Source: an uncultured Erythrobacter sp.
Lineage (GTDB): Bacteria; Pseudomonadota; Alphaproteobacteria; Sphingomonadales; Sphingomonadaceae
Assembly: GCA_947494705.1 (NCBI GenBank)
Contig: CANLVN010000002.1
Location: 186,001-250,000, forward strand
Reading direction: 5' to 3'
Length of the DNA: 64,000 bases
A model generated the notes under the pieces. That model made no database searches. It was not told the DNA's origin and was given only the letters and a program-made list of their open reading frames with translations. Positions 28,975 to 38,081 of this stretch are shown piece by piece. How positions within the stretch are numbered: the stretch's first letter is position 1; each line of letters begins with the position of its first letter. A program made the translations under genes and the position numbers.

Positions 28975-31368
28975 ATGGCAAGCCGCGCAATGAATACCCG
29001 CAAACCCGCGTCCGCAGACTGGCGCATCGGCCTGCGCCGCTCGATGCGCCGTGCCGCGCAGATGAGCGGTGCGGCGGTGCTGCTGTTCGCCGTGGTCTTT
29101 CTCGCCCTTTCGCTCGCCAGCTACACGCAGACCGATCCCAGCCCCTCTACCGCTGCCGACCCGTCGAACATCGAGAACTGGATGGGCGCGTGGGGCGCAT
29201 GGGCTTCGGACCGCGTGCTGTTCGCCTTCGGATTGACCAGCCTGCTGCTGCTGCCGCTGCTCTATATTTCGGCACGCAAATTGTGGCGCGCGGTCGAGCT
29301 GGACAGTGAAGAGGGCGAGCAGACCCGCTGGTGGCTGCCGACCGGCATGCTGCTGCTCGCCATGGTGCTGCTGGGCACCGTGCTGACCCTAGCTTTCGAG
29401 AATAGCGGCGGGACGCTTCCTGCGCAGCTGGGCGGCGTCTCGGGCCTGCTGGGGGCCAGCGCGATCGAGGCGGTTGCCGCGCGTTTCGGTGGGGACCTGT
29501 CGGGCTGGATCACGCTTGGCGGAGCCTTGGCCTGCCTTGCGGGCGCGACCGCGCTGCTGACTCGCGTCTTCGCGATCGACTGGCGCGTGCTTTTGACGCT
29601 GCCCGATTTTCTCGGTACAAGCGCCGCCACGAGCGCCGTGCTTTCGCGCCTGCCCTTCGGCCGTGGAAATGGACAAGAACTGACCTTTGTCGACGAGGAT
29701 GATCCCGCACCCACTCCCAAGGCGCGCCGATCGGGCAAGGCCCAGACCGAACCAGAACAGCCCGCCCCGCGCCGCGCTCCCGAAATCAGCGATCCCTCGG
29801 CTCCGCCAAAGCGCGCGGAACCCGCCAAGAAAGCGCAGCGCGACATGTTCGCGACCTTCGAATTGCCGAGCCTCGACCTGCTGGCCGACCCGCCGACCGA
29901 CAACGCGCCCAAGCTCGACAAGCTCGCCCTCGAACGCAACGCCCGGTTGCTCGAAAACGTGCTCGACGATTTCAACGTCAAGGGCGAGATTACCGCCGTG
30001 CGCACCGGCCCCGTGGTCACGATGTACGAGCTGGAGCCTGCACCGGGCATCAAGGCGAGCCGCGTGGTCGGTCTGGCCGAAGATATCGCGCGCAACATGT
30101 CCGCGATTTCCGCGCGCGTCTCACCAATCCCCGGTCGCACGGTGATGGGTATCGAACTGCCCAATGCCGACCGTCAGGTGGTGATGCTCAAGGAACTGGC
30201 CGCATCCGCCGATTTCGCAGAGGCGAAGGGCAACCTGCCGATCATCCTGGGCAAGGATATTGCAGGCGAACCGATCATCGCCGACCTTGCCGCCATGCCG
30301 CACCTTCTGGTCGCAGGCACCACCGGATCGGGCAAGTCGGTCGGGCTCAACTGCATCCTGTTGAGCCTGCTCTACCATTTCACGCCTGCCGAATGCCGCT
30401 TGATCCTGATCGATCCCAAGGTGCTCGAGCTGAAGTCCTATGACGACATTCCCCACCTTCTCAGCCCCGTGGTGACAGAGCCGCACAAGAGCGTGCGCGC
30501 GCTCAAATGGGCGGTCGAGGAGATGGAGAAGCGCTACCGGATGATGAGCTCGATCAATTCGCGCAACATCAATTCGTTCAACGAAAAGGTCCGCGCCGCC
30601 ATCGCCAAGGGCAAGCCGTTGGGCCGCCGGGTGCAGACCGGCTTCGATCCCGATACGGGCGAGCAGCTCTACGAGGAAGAACAGCTCGATTACGAACCCC
30701 TGCCCCAGATCGTCCTGATCGTCGACGAGCTGGCCGACCTCATGGTCACGGTAGGCAAGGAGATCGAGGTCCTGATCCAGCGCCTATCGCAAAAGAGCCG
30801 TGCAGCGGGCATCCACCTGATCATGGCGACCCAGCGCCCGTCGGTCGACGTCATCACCGGCGTTATCAAGGCGAACCTGCCGACCCGCATCAGCTTCAAG
30901 GTGACGAGCCGCATCGACAGCCGCACGATCCTGGGCGAACAGGGTGCCGAGCAGCTGCTGGGCCGGGGCGACATGCTCTACAAGCCCAACACCGGCGCGA
31001 CCGTTCGCGTGCACGGGCCGTTCGTGTCCGACGATGAAGTCGAGAAGGTGGCGGATTTCTGGCGCGCTCAGGGCTCTCCCGAATATGTCGACGCAGTCAC
31101 CGAAGAGCCGGAGGATGGCGGAGGCCTGACCTTCGAGGACGACCTTACGGCCAGCGACAATCCCGACGAGCGCAAATACCGCCAGGCGTGCCAGATCGTG
31201 ATCGAGAACCAGAAGGCGTCGGGAAGCTGGCTCCAACGCCAGATGGGCGTCGGCTACAACACCGCTGCCAAGTGGATCGAGCGGATGGAAAGCGAAGGGC
31301 TTGTGGGTCCGGCGAACCACGTGGGCCGCCGCGAGATATTCCGCGATCAGGACGGAAACCCGCTTTGA
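28975..31368 (+). CDS. ftsK: DNA translocase FtsK/SpoIIIE
   Basis: Septal DNA motor of 797 residues that moves chromosome ends and coordinates dimer resolution with division. Hydrophobic segments cover about residues 20-200, followed by a charged Pro/Ala-rich linker (about 220-300), which is short compared with E. coli FtsK. The motor has Walker A GTTGSGKS near residue 448 and Walker B IVLIVDELADLM. A C-terminal gamma winged-helix domain (about 735-795) includes SGSWLQRQMGVGYNTAAKWIERM and binds the KOPS sites. The ATG at 28975 has AGGAG about seven bases upstream; earlier in-frame starts (28924, 28948) lack this. A terminator follows. Confidence 0.96.
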   Translation: MASRAMNTRKPASADWRIGLRRSMRRAAQMSGAAVLLFAVVFLALSLASYTQTDPSPSTAADPSNIENWMGAWGAWASDRVLFAFGLTSLLLLPLLYISARKLWRAVELDSEEGEQTRWWLPTGMLLLAMVLLGTVLTLAFENSGGTLPAQLGGVSGLLGASAIEAVAARFGGDLSGWITLGGALACLAGATALLTRVFAIDWRVLLTLPDFLGTSAATSAVLSRLPFGRGNGQELTFVDEDDPAPTPKARRSGKAQTEPEQPAPRRAPEISDPSAPPKRAEPAKKAQRDMFATFELPSLDLLADPPTDNAPKLDKLALERNARLLENVLDDFNVKGEITAVRTGPVVTMYELEPAPGIKASRVVGLAEDIARNMSAISARVSPIPGRTVMGIELPNADRQVVMLKELAASADFAEAKGNLPIILGKDIAGEPIIADLAAMPHLLVAGTTGSGKSVGLNCILLSLLYHFTPAECRLILIDPKVLELKSYDDIPHLLSPVVTEPHKSVRALKWAVEEMEKRYRMMSSINSRNINSFNEKVRAAIAKGKPLGRRVQTGFDPDTGEQLYEEEQLDYEPLPQIVLIVDELADLMVTVGKEIEVLIQRLSQKSRAAGIHLIMATQRPSVDVITGVIKANLPTRISFKVTSRIDSRTILGEQGAEQLLGRGDMLYKPNTGATVRVHGPFVSDDEVEKVADFWRAQGSPEYVDAVTEEPEDGGGLTFEDDLTASDNPDERKYRQACQIVIENQKASGSWLQRQMGVGYNTAAKWIERMESEGLVGPANHVGRREIFRDQDGNPL

Positions 31369-31376
31369 TGTGAAAA

Positions 31377-31421
31377 GGGCCGGGCGCTCGTCATCCGAAC
31401 GCCCGGCCCACTTCATTTTTT
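31377..31421 (+). terminator. Intrinsic terminator after ftsK
   Basis: Perfect 10-bp GC stem, GGGCCGGGCG (31377-31386) with CGCCCGGCCC (31400-31409), with a 13-base loop, then ACTTCA and six T to 31421. It lies 8 bp after the ftsK stop. The rest of the gap to the pstS stop at 31526 shows no gene. Confidence 0.88.
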
Positions 31422-31525
31422 CGGCTAGCCTCTAACCCGGAGTCTTTGGCGCCGTCACCGACATGCACGGGCATTGCAAGGATGGAGCGGTGAGAACCGT
31501 GCCCCTCCTGCGCAAGGCCGTCGGC

Positions 31526-32635
31526 TCAGCCTTCTGCCTGAGCGGGCTCCGAAGCAGCATCCGTATCAGCTTCGGCCGCACTTTCACCCGCCAGATCGGC
31601 GCGGCTAATGGTCAGCAATTCGTTCACGCGACGCGTGTTCAACGCCATTTCCTCAGCGGGCGAAGCCACCAGGCCGATGCTGGCGAGCGGGCCATCTGCG
31701 TCCCAGCTGTTCACCCACTGCTGCAGGTAGGCATCGAGGCCGGGAATCGCGCGCATGTGTGCCTTCTTGACGTAGACATAGAGCGGGCGGGCACCCGGAT
31801 AGGCGAAGCTGGAGATGTTTTCGTAAGTCGGTTCGACCCCGTTCATGGACAGGCCCTGCACCTTGTCGAGGTTCTCTTCGAGATAAGAGTAGCCGAAAAC
31901 GCCGACCGCCTTGGGATTGTTCTCGATCTTCTGGACGATGAGATTGTCCTGCTCGCCCTGATCGACATAGGCACCGTCGGAGCGCACTTCGGTACAGATG
32001 CGCTGGTGCTCGTCCTCGTCGCGCTCTTCCAGCTCTTTCATCGCAGGGTTTGCGTCGCAGCCTGCTTCGAGGATCAGTTCCTTGAGCGCATCGCGCGTGC
32101 CGCTGGTGCTGGGCGGACCGTAAACGAGGATCGGCTCATCGGGCAGAGAGGGGTCGACATCGGCCCAGGTCTCGTTGGTCTGCTCCTCGCCATAGGGGTT
32201 GGCGGCGAGCGCTTCGTAGACAATCTGCGGCGACAGATCGAGCATGATGCCGCCCTGCTTCGAAGCGAAGGCGATCCCGTCGAGGCCGACCTGAAGTTCG
32301 ATGATCTCGTCCACGCCATTGGCTGCGCACTTTTCGAACTCGCTGACCTTCATGCGACGCGAGGCGTTGACCATGTCTGGCGTATCCGCGCCGACGCCGG
32401 AGCAGAACAGCTGGATGCCGTTGCCCGAGCCGGTCGATTCGATCAGGGGCGACTTGTATTCGGGATTGGAGCGCGAAAACCCTTCTGCAACCAGCTTGGC
32501 GAAGGGATAGACGGTCGAGGAGCCGACCGCGCGAATGGAGTCGCGTGACCCGCCGCCACCGCTTCCGCTATCGCAGGCGGAGAGGCCCAGCGCCGCAACA
32601 CACAGAAATCCAAGCGAAACTTTACGAAGTGCCAT
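31526..32635 (-). CDS. pstS: Phosphate-binding protein PstS (lipoprotein)
   Basis: Periplasmic phosphate receptor for the Pst ABC importer, 369 residues, here lipidated: signal peptide with lipobox LSAC and Cys21. Phosphate-site motifs are VGSSTVYPFAKLVAEGF and STGSGNGIQLFCSG, then GPPSTSGTRDALKELIL. The C-terminal 35 residues are an Ala/Glu/Asp-rich tail. The ATG at 32635 starts the signal peptide. No pstC, pstA or pstB lies in the window, so this copy is separate from, or upstream of nothing visible from, the rest of the transporter. A PHO-box-like direct repeat lies about 50 bp upstream. It converges on ftsK. Confidence 0.92.
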   Translation of the reverse strand: MALRKVSLGFLCVAALGLSACDSGSGGGGSRDSIRAVGSSTVYPFAKLVAEGFSRSNPEYKSPLIESTGSGNGIQLFCSGVGADTPDMVNASRRMKVSEFEKCAANGVDEIIELQVGLDGIAFASKQGGIMLDLSPQIVYEALAANPYGEEQTNETWADVDPSLPDEPILVYGPPSTSGTRDALKELILEAGCDANPAMKELEERDEDEHQRICTEVRSDGAYVDQGEQDNLIVQKIENNPKAVGVFGYSYLEENLDKVQGLSMNGVEPTYENISSFAYPGARPLYVYVKKAHMRAIPGLDAYLQQWVNSWDADGPLASIGLVASPAEEMALNTRRVNELLTISRADLAGESAAEADTDAASEPAQAEG

Positions 32636-32685
32636 ATCCCGTCCTTCGGCAAAATAAACTCTACCGCGGCGGCTAGGCCAGTTCT

Positions 32686-32703
32686 GTGACAATGACATGA
32701 CGA
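32686..32703 (-). promoter_or_regulatory. Candidate PHO box upstream of pstS
   Basis: On the minus strand the 18 bases read TCGTCAT-GTCA-TTGTCAC: two GTCA(T/C) half-sites 11 bp apart, as in the consensus CTGTCAT-N4-CTGTCAY bound by PhoB. It lies about 50 bp before the pstS start, a usual distance for an activated promoter. Each half-site lacks one or two consensus bases, so this is a candidate. It would make pstS respond to phosphate starvation. Confidence 0.5.
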
Positions 32704-32723
32704 CGAGCCGCAGGGCGGGCGCG

Positions 32724-33134
32724 CTATCCTTCGCGGAATGGAGCGAGCACTTCGGGGCGCACCCTTGCGAGGCGGCCGGTAGCGCGCTCGATCATCGCCC
32801 ATGTGGTCTCGGCGGCGACCAGCACCTTCCCCGCATCGTCCTTGAACCGGACCGATCGCACCGATTTGGCCCCGCGCGGCTCGCCCTCTATCCAAGTGGT
32901 GCCGAGCGCGCTTTCGCCTTCTGCGATATTGCCGCGATAATCGATCTCATGCCGGATCACGACCCAGAAGAACCGCTCGCGGTGTGCCGGGTCCGCCGCC
33001 GCTTCCCAATGCGCGGTGGCGAGATCCTGTATCCACTGGACCCACACGGCATTGTTGACGTGACCAAGCTCATCGATGTGCTCGGGCGAGGCAGTGAACG
33101 TGCGGGTGAAACAGGGGGTGCTCCCTTCACTCAT
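32724..33134 (-). CDS. Acyl-CoA thioesterase, hot-dog fold (4HBT type)
   Basis: Short thioesterase-family protein, 136 residues. The N-terminal part, FTASPEHIDELGHVNNAVWVQWIQDLATAHW, is the 4-hydroxybenzoyl-CoA thioesterase-like hot-dog motif with Asp and the GHVNN signature; strands such as RHEIDYRGNIAEGE follow. It probably hydrolyses an acyl-CoA, substrate unknown. The ATG at 33134 overlaps the stop of the oligopeptidase gene (ATGA, 33131-33134), so the two are coupled. The frame open to 33308 lies inside the oligopeptidase gene and is not used. Confidence 0.85.
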   Translation of the reverse strand: MSEGSTPCFTRTFTASPEHIDELGHVNNAVWVQWIQDLATAHWEAAADPAHRERFFWVVIRHEIDYRGNIAEGESALGTTWIEGEPRGAKSVRSVRFKDDAGKVLVAAETTWAMIERATGRLARVRPEVLAPFREG

Positions 33135-35332
33135 CCGCCCGACTGCTCGTCTGTCATTCCCATCTGCCACAGGATGAAGGCGACCTCTTCCGCCGTCTCG
33201 CGCAGCGAGTTCCAGCGACCCGACTGCCCGCCATGGCCTGCCCCCATATTGGTCTTCAGGAGCAGCACGTTGTCGTCGGTCTTCACATCGCGCAGCCTGG
33301 CGACCCACTTTGCCGGCTCCCAGTAGGTGACACGCGGGTCGTTGAGACCGGCGGTGACCAGCATCGGCGGGTAATCCTGGGCCTTCACCTGATCATAGGG
33401 GCTGTAGCTCAGGATGTAGGCGAAAGCCGCCTTGTCCTCGATCGGGTTGCCCCATTCCTGCCATTCGCCCGGCGTCAGCGGCAGCTCTTCGTTGAGCATC
33501 GTGTTGAGCACGTCGACGAACGGCACGTGCGCGACAATCGCGCCGTATTGCGACGGGTCCTGATTGACGATCGCACCCATCAGCTCTCCGCCAGCCGAAC
33601 CGCCGCTCGCAGTCACCATGCCTTCTGCGGTGAAGCCCTGCGCGATCAGGCCGCGCCCGGCATCGACGAAATCGTTGAAGGTGTTCGTGCGCTCGAACAT
33701 CTTGCCTTGCAGGTACCAGCGCCGGCCGAGATCGTCGCCGCCCCGAATATGCGCGATGGCATAGGCGAAGCCGCGATCGATCAGGCTCAGCCGCGAGGTC
33801 GAGAAGCCCGGCGGGACGGCGTGGCCGTAAGCGCCATAGGCATAGAGGTGAAGCGGACCCGGCCCTTCGATGCCTGCTGCTTCGAGGAGTTCCGCCCGGT
33901 CCTTGCGCATCACGATGCTTACCGGAATGTAGGTACCGTCGCGCGCCTGAACCGTTACGCGTTCGGTCGTGTAGGCACTCGCATCATAGCCGCTGGGAAT
34001 TTCCTGCTGCTTGAGAAGCTTCAGCGATGCACTGGCGACGTCGTAATCATAGACTGAATCGGGCGTGACCATGCTCTCGTAGGAAAGACGCAGCACCGTC
34101 TGGTCGTATTCGGGATTGTTCGACAGGCCCGCATCGTAGCTCGGCTCAGGAAAGGTGATTGCCTGGGCGCTAGTCGGCATGTCGTAGGTGCGGATCTGTA
34201 CCTGGTCGAGACCGTCGAGCCGCCCTTCGGTGACAAAGAACGTCTCGAACAGTTCGAAATCGGTGAGGTAGAATTCGTCCGAGCCTGCGATCACCGTCTG
34301 CCAATCGCCGGGCGATGACAGATCGGCCTTTGCAAGGCGAAAATTGATGTGGTCGTCATTTGTCCAGACGAACAGTTCGCCTTCGCGGATGTCGACATTG
34401 TATTCGACACCCTTGCGGCGTTCCTTCACCAGCACCTGTTCGCCGGTGGGATCGGCAGCGGAGACGAAGCGCACCTCGCTCGTCTCGTTGTCGCCGGTGG
34501 TGATGATGAGATAGTCTTCCTGCGCGGACAATCCGGCGCCCACGCGGAAGGAAATGTCGTCTTCGGTGAAGATTTCGACATCGTCCTCTACCGGCGTGCC
34601 GATGTGGTGCAGGCGGACATTGTTGACGCGCCAGTTGTCGTCGACCTTGCCGTAAGCAATCATCGTGTCGTTCGCGAGCCAGGTGAGGCCCGAAAGCGTC
34701 TCCGGAATTTCGTCAGCCAGCAACTCGCCGGTCTCGAGATCCTTGATCCGCGCGGTGAAGCGTTCCGAACCGTCAGTGTCGGTCGAATAGGCGAGATAGC
34801 GTCCGCTCTTGCTGACTGAGACCGCGCCGAGACGGAAATATTCCTGCCCTTCGGCGAGCGCGTTTTCGTCGAGGATCAGCTGCGGTTCGGCGCTTTCGGG
34901 CGCACCGAGCGGACGGCGGTAATGCTTGCGATACTGCGCGCCTTCCTCGAATTCGGACCAGTAGAGAAACTCGCCCCGGCGCTGAGGCACGGTGCTCTCG
35001 TCCTCCTTGATGCGCGCGCGCATCTCGGTGAAGAGCGTCTCGGTCAGTTCAGCCTGCGGCTCCATCTGGGCTTCGAACCACGCATTCTCCGCCTTCACGT
35101 AGTCGAGCACGTCCTCGTCATCGACCTCGGGATAGGACTTGTCGTGAAGCCAGTTGTAGGGGTCGGAAATCGTGATCCCGTGATGGGTGTAGCTGTGCTC
35201 GCGCTTTTCGGCGATGGGCGGGGAAGTGGGCACGCTTGAATTGTCCTCCTGAGCGGATGCGGCGGCTCCTCCGGTCGACAGGGCGACAAGGGCGGCCACA
35301 CCGAAAATGGTGCTGAAAAGCTGGTTCGGCAT
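33131..35332 (-). CDS. Secreted S9 family oligopeptidase (PtrB/prolyl oligopeptidase-like)
   Basis: Serine peptidase of 733 residues with a signal peptide (residues 1-27, ending AAASAQ), so probably periplasmic. An N-terminal beta-propeller region (about 100-430) is followed by the alpha/beta-hydrolase domain: nucleophile GGSAGGELMG, then Asp in AGLNDPRVTYWEPAKW and His in MGAGHGGQSGRW. The layout and length match oligopeptidase B-type enzymes, which cleave short peptides, often after basic residues, though the specificity is not proven here. The thioesterase gene overlaps its stop. It is divergent from the aminopeptidase gene at 35467. Confidence 0.9.
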   Translation of the reverse strand: MPNQLFSTIFGVAALVALSTGGAAASAQEDNSSVPTSPPIAEKREHSYTHHGITISDPYNWLHDKSYPEVDDEDVLDYVKAENAWFEAQMEPQAELTETLFTEMRARIKEDESTVPQRRGEFLYWSEFEEGAQYRKHYRRPLGAPESAEPQLILDENALAEGQEYFRLGAVSVSKSGRYLAYSTDTDGSERFTARIKDLETGELLADEIPETLSGLTWLANDTMIAYGKVDDNWRVNNVRLHHIGTPVEDDVEIFTEDDISFRVGAGLSAQEDYLIITTGDNETSEVRFVSAADPTGEQVLVKERRKGVEYNVDIREGELFVWTNDDHINFRLAKADLSSPGDWQTVIAGSDEFYLTDFELFETFFVTEGRLDGLDQVQIRTYDMPTSAQAITFPEPSYDAGLSNNPEYDQTVLRLSYESMVTPDSVYDYDVASASLKLLKQQEIPSGYDASAYTTERVTVQARDGTYIPVSIVMRKDRAELLEAAGIEGPGPLHLYAYGAYGHAVPPGFSTSRLSLIDRGFAYAIAHIRGGDDLGRRWYLQGKMFERTNTFNDFVDAGRGLIAQGFTAEGMVTASGGSAGGELMGAIVNQDPSQYGAIVAHVPFVDVLNTMLNEELPLTPGEWQEWGNPIEDKAAFAYILSYSPYDQVKAQDYPPMLVTAGLNDPRVTYWEPAKWVARLRDVKTDDNVLLLKTNMGAGHGGQSGRWNSLRETAEEVAFILWQMGMTDEQSGG

Positions 35333-35466
35333 GGCGTCACGCTCCTGCGCAGGAAAGCCTCGGGTAGAAAGCCGCTGGCAAGCGGCCTATGTGAGAGACT
35401 GATAGACATTCACTGCGCCGCGACAAGAGCGCGCAGACACACAGCACACGAACAGGAGCCCCCCAA

Positions 35467-37281
35467 ATGCTGATGCAGACCCACGAAGCCCGATTGAAAG
35501 CCCTGCGAGAAGAGCTAAAACGCCGCGATCTCGACGGCTTCGTGGTGCCGATTTCCGACGAGCATATGAGCGAATATGTCGGCGAGTATGCGCAGCGTCT
35601 GGGCTGGCTGACGGGCTTTGGCGGATCGGCAGGCTTTGCGGCGGTGACTTTGACCCATGCGGCGATTTTCGTCGACGGGCGCTACACCGTGCAGGTGCGC
35701 GACCAGGTCGATGAAAACCTGTTCGAATATCGCAGCATTCCGGGCGAAACGCTGGGCGATTGGCTCAAAGAAGTATCCGGCGACGGGGCGAAGATCGCCT
35801 ACGACCCCTGGCTGCATACCTGGAGCTGGGTCGAGGCGCTGGAAAAGGCCGTCGAGCCTGCCGGGATCACCATGGTCCCGGCACAAGGCAACCCGATCGA
35901 CGCCGTGTGGTCCGACCGCCCTGCTCCATCGCAAGCTCAGGCGCTGATCCATACCGAGGAGCTCGCGGGGCGCAGCTCTGCCGAAAAGCGCGCGCAGGTC
36001 GCCGACTGGCTGGGCGAGAACGGCCTCGATGCAGTGGTGATACCGGCACTCGATTCGGTGGCATGGCTGCTTAACATCAGGGGCAGTGACGTATCCCATA
36101 CGCCGGTCGCGCTGTCCTACGTGGTCGCGCATTCCGACGGCACCGCCGAATTGTTCATCGCGCCTGAAAAGGTGACCCCCGAACTGACCCAGCATCTCGG
36201 CAATGCCGTCACCGTGCGCGGGCGCGACGAATTCGTCGGCGCGCTGGGATCGATGAAGGGCAAGAAAGTCAGCGTCGATCCCGATTTCGGCGTGGTCGGC
36301 ATCGCGCAGGCGCTGCGCGACGGGGGCGCACAATTCACGTTCAAGCAGGATCCCACGATCCTCGCCAAGGCAATCAAGAATCCCGCCGAGGTTCAGGGTC
36401 ACCGCGACGCACAGGCGCGCGACGGCGCGGCTGTAAGCCGCTTCCTGCGATGGCTGGAGGTCACCGCGCCTGCTGGCGAGATCGACGAACTGGCCGCCGC
36501 AGCCAAGCTGGAGGGCTTTCGCCGCGACCACGGTGATTTGCGCGACACCAGTTTCGATACGATCAGCGCCGCTGCCGGACATGCTGCCTTGCCGCACTAC
36601 AAGGTCGACGAAGACACTAATATCCCTATCCCGCCGGGGTCGATCTATCTCGTCGATTCGGGTGGACAATATCCGGCGGGCACCACCGATATCACCCGCA
36701 CCGTCTGGATCGACACACCCGAAGGCTCCGAGCCGACGGACGAAATGCGCGACCGCTTCACCCGCGTGCTCAAGGGCCATATCCAGATCGATCGTGCAGC
36801 CTTCCCGCAAGGAACCAATGGAGGGCAGATCGACGCTCTCGCCCGGCAATATCTGTGGGAAGCCGGAGTCGACTATGCGCACGGTACCGGACACGGCGTG
36901 GGCAGCTTTCTCGGCGTCCACGAAGGCCCGCAGCGCATCGCCAAGCCATCGGGCGGGCAGGCCGGCACCAGCCAGGAGCTGTTTGCAGGCATGATCTGCT
37001 CCAACGAGCCCGGCTATTACAAGGCGGGCGAGTTCGGCATCCGAATCGAGAACCTGGTCCTGACCATCGAAAAGGACATCGACGGGGCCGAAGGGCGCTT
37101 CCTCGGCTTCGAACCGCTGACCTTCGTACCCATCGACCGCCGCCTGATCGACAAATCGCTTTTGACGCAAACGGAGATCGAGTGGCTCGACACTTACCAT
37201 GCACGCGTGCGCGAAATCATCGCGCCGCAGCTCGAAGGCGATGATCTCGCATGGCTCGAACGCGAGACGCAGCCTCTTTGA
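35467..37281 (+). CDS. X-Pro aminopeptidase (M24B, three-domain type)
   Basis: Metallopeptidase of 604 residues that removes an N-terminal residue before proline. Two creatinase-like N-terminal domains (about residues 1-310) precede the M24 catalytic domain. Metal ligands are seen as the two Asp of VDSGGQYPAGTTDITRTVW, the His in GTGHGVGSFLGVHEGP, and Glu in SNEPGYYKAGEFGIRIENL. An M24 C-terminal extension follows. The size matches the eukaryote-like cytosolic APP1 type rather than the shorter E. coli PepP. AGGAG lies upstream of ATG 35467; ATG 35473 is also possible. No signal peptide is seen. Confidence 0.93.
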   Translation: MLMQTHEARLKALREELKRRDLDGFVVPISDEHMSEYVGEYAQRLGWLTGFGGSAGFAAVTLTHAAIFVDGRYTVQVRDQVDENLFEYRSIPGETLGDWLKEVSGDGAKIAYDPWLHTWSWVEALEKAVEPAGITMVPAQGNPIDAVWSDRPAPSQAQALIHTEELAGRSSAEKRAQVADWLGENGLDAVVIPALDSVAWLLNIRGSDVSHTPVALSYVVAHSDGTAELFIAPEKVTPELTQHLGNAVTVRGRDEFVGALGSMKGKKVSVDPDFGVVGIAQALRDGGAQFTFKQDPTILAKAIKNPAEVQGHRDAQARDGAAVSRFLRWLEVTAPAGEIDELAAAAKLEGFRRDHGDLRDTSFDTISAAAGHAALPHYKVDEDTNIPIPPGSIYLVDSGGQYPAGTTDITRTVWIDTPEGSEPTDEMRDRFTRVLKGHIQIDRAAFPQGTNGGQIDALARQYLWEAGVDYAHGTGHGVGSFLGVHEGPQRIAKPSGGQAGTSQELFAGMICSNEPGYYKAGEFGIRIENLVLTIEKDIDGAEGRFLGFEPLTFVPIDRRLIDKSLLTQTEIEWLDTYHARVREIIAPQLEGDDLAWLERETQPL

Positions 37282-37365
37282 AGGCGATTGCGCCAATCCC
37301 TTTGTTCCGGTAATGTTCTCCTACTCCGAGTCGCATTGCGCGACCCGGCTTGAGGGAGAATTTCC

Positions 37366-37749
37366 ATGATCGGCTATGTAACCCTGGGTACCAACGACCT
37401 GCCGCGTGCGGCGGGGTTCTACGATGCAATTGCCGAGCATTTCGGCGTCGGACGGATGATGGAGTTCGACACTTTCATCGCCTGGGGCGAAATGGGCGGT
37501 GCACCGGGCATCGCGGCGACCAAGCCCTTCGACGAACAGCCGGCAACCGCGGGCAACGGGACGATGGTCGCGCTACAGGCCGATAGCCCGGAAAAGGTGC
37601 AAGCTGTCTACGACACTGCGATTGCCAAAGGCGGCGCAGATGAAGGCGCGCCCGGCCCGCGCGGCGATGATGGCTTTTACGCCGCTTATTTCCGCGATCT
37701 CGACGGCAACAAGCTCAACGTCTTTTGCATGACGGCGCCCCCGGAATGA
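37366..37749 (+). CDS. VOC (glyoxalase/bleomycin resistance) family protein
   Basis: Small protein of 127 residues with the vicinal oxygen chelate fold: opening GYVTLGTNDLPRAAGFYDAIAEHFGV, and closing FYAAYFRDLDGNKLNVFC with a metal-ligand-like region. Family members include glyoxalases, dioxygenases and resistance proteins; function here is unknown. A GAGGGAGAA Shine-Dalgarno sequence precedes the ATG at 37366. It lies 84 bp after the aminopeptidase and stands alone before a 332-bp gap. Confidence 0.87.
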   Translation: MIGYVTLGTNDLPRAAGFYDAIAEHFGVGRMMEFDTFIAWGEMGGAPGIAATKPFDEQPATAGNGTMVALQADSPEKVQAVYDTAIAKGGADEGAPGPRGDDGFYAAYFRDLDGNKLNVFCMTAPPE

Positions 37750-38081
37750 GTGCCGGGAGGCTGAGCGAGAATTTCATCCATCTCGGCTTGGGGGCAACGG
37801 CAGTTGTGCAACCCGGGAGCGGTCTCTGCCTTGCCAACGGATGAACGGTCGGCCCAGCCTGATACAAACCGCGACAATATCGCGCGATACCGGGATAGTT
37901 CTGCGACAGGCGGGTAGTAGAAAGGTTCTCACGAGTTGCGGCGAGGCCAGCCATCGGCCCCCTCCCGCTGGCAAGCAGTGGTCACACTCCTGGGCGGGTC
38001 CCTCCCCCTGTGGGCCCGTCTGGACCGCTTCATGGCGCTTCGTCGCAGCTCTATCGAACCGAAACCAGCCGAGGAATTATC
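37750..38081. other. 332-bp intergenic region
   Basis: No convincing gene: short minus-strand frames here have no family pattern or ribosome site. A 12-bp palindrome TATCGCGCGATA lies at 37878-37889 and could be an operator. The 3' end carries GAGGAAT, the ribosome site of the EF-hand gene. No clear intrinsic terminator for the VOC gene is visible. Confidence 0.6.

Noticed and set aside
35515..37296. 593-codon minus-strand open frame
   Set aside because: Antisense to the X-Pro aminopeptidase gene, which carries a full M24 metal site.
37715..37954. 79-codon minus-strand frame in the 37.75-38.08 kb gap
   Set aside because: No family, ribosome site or codon pattern of a gene; overlaps the 3' end of the VOC gene.
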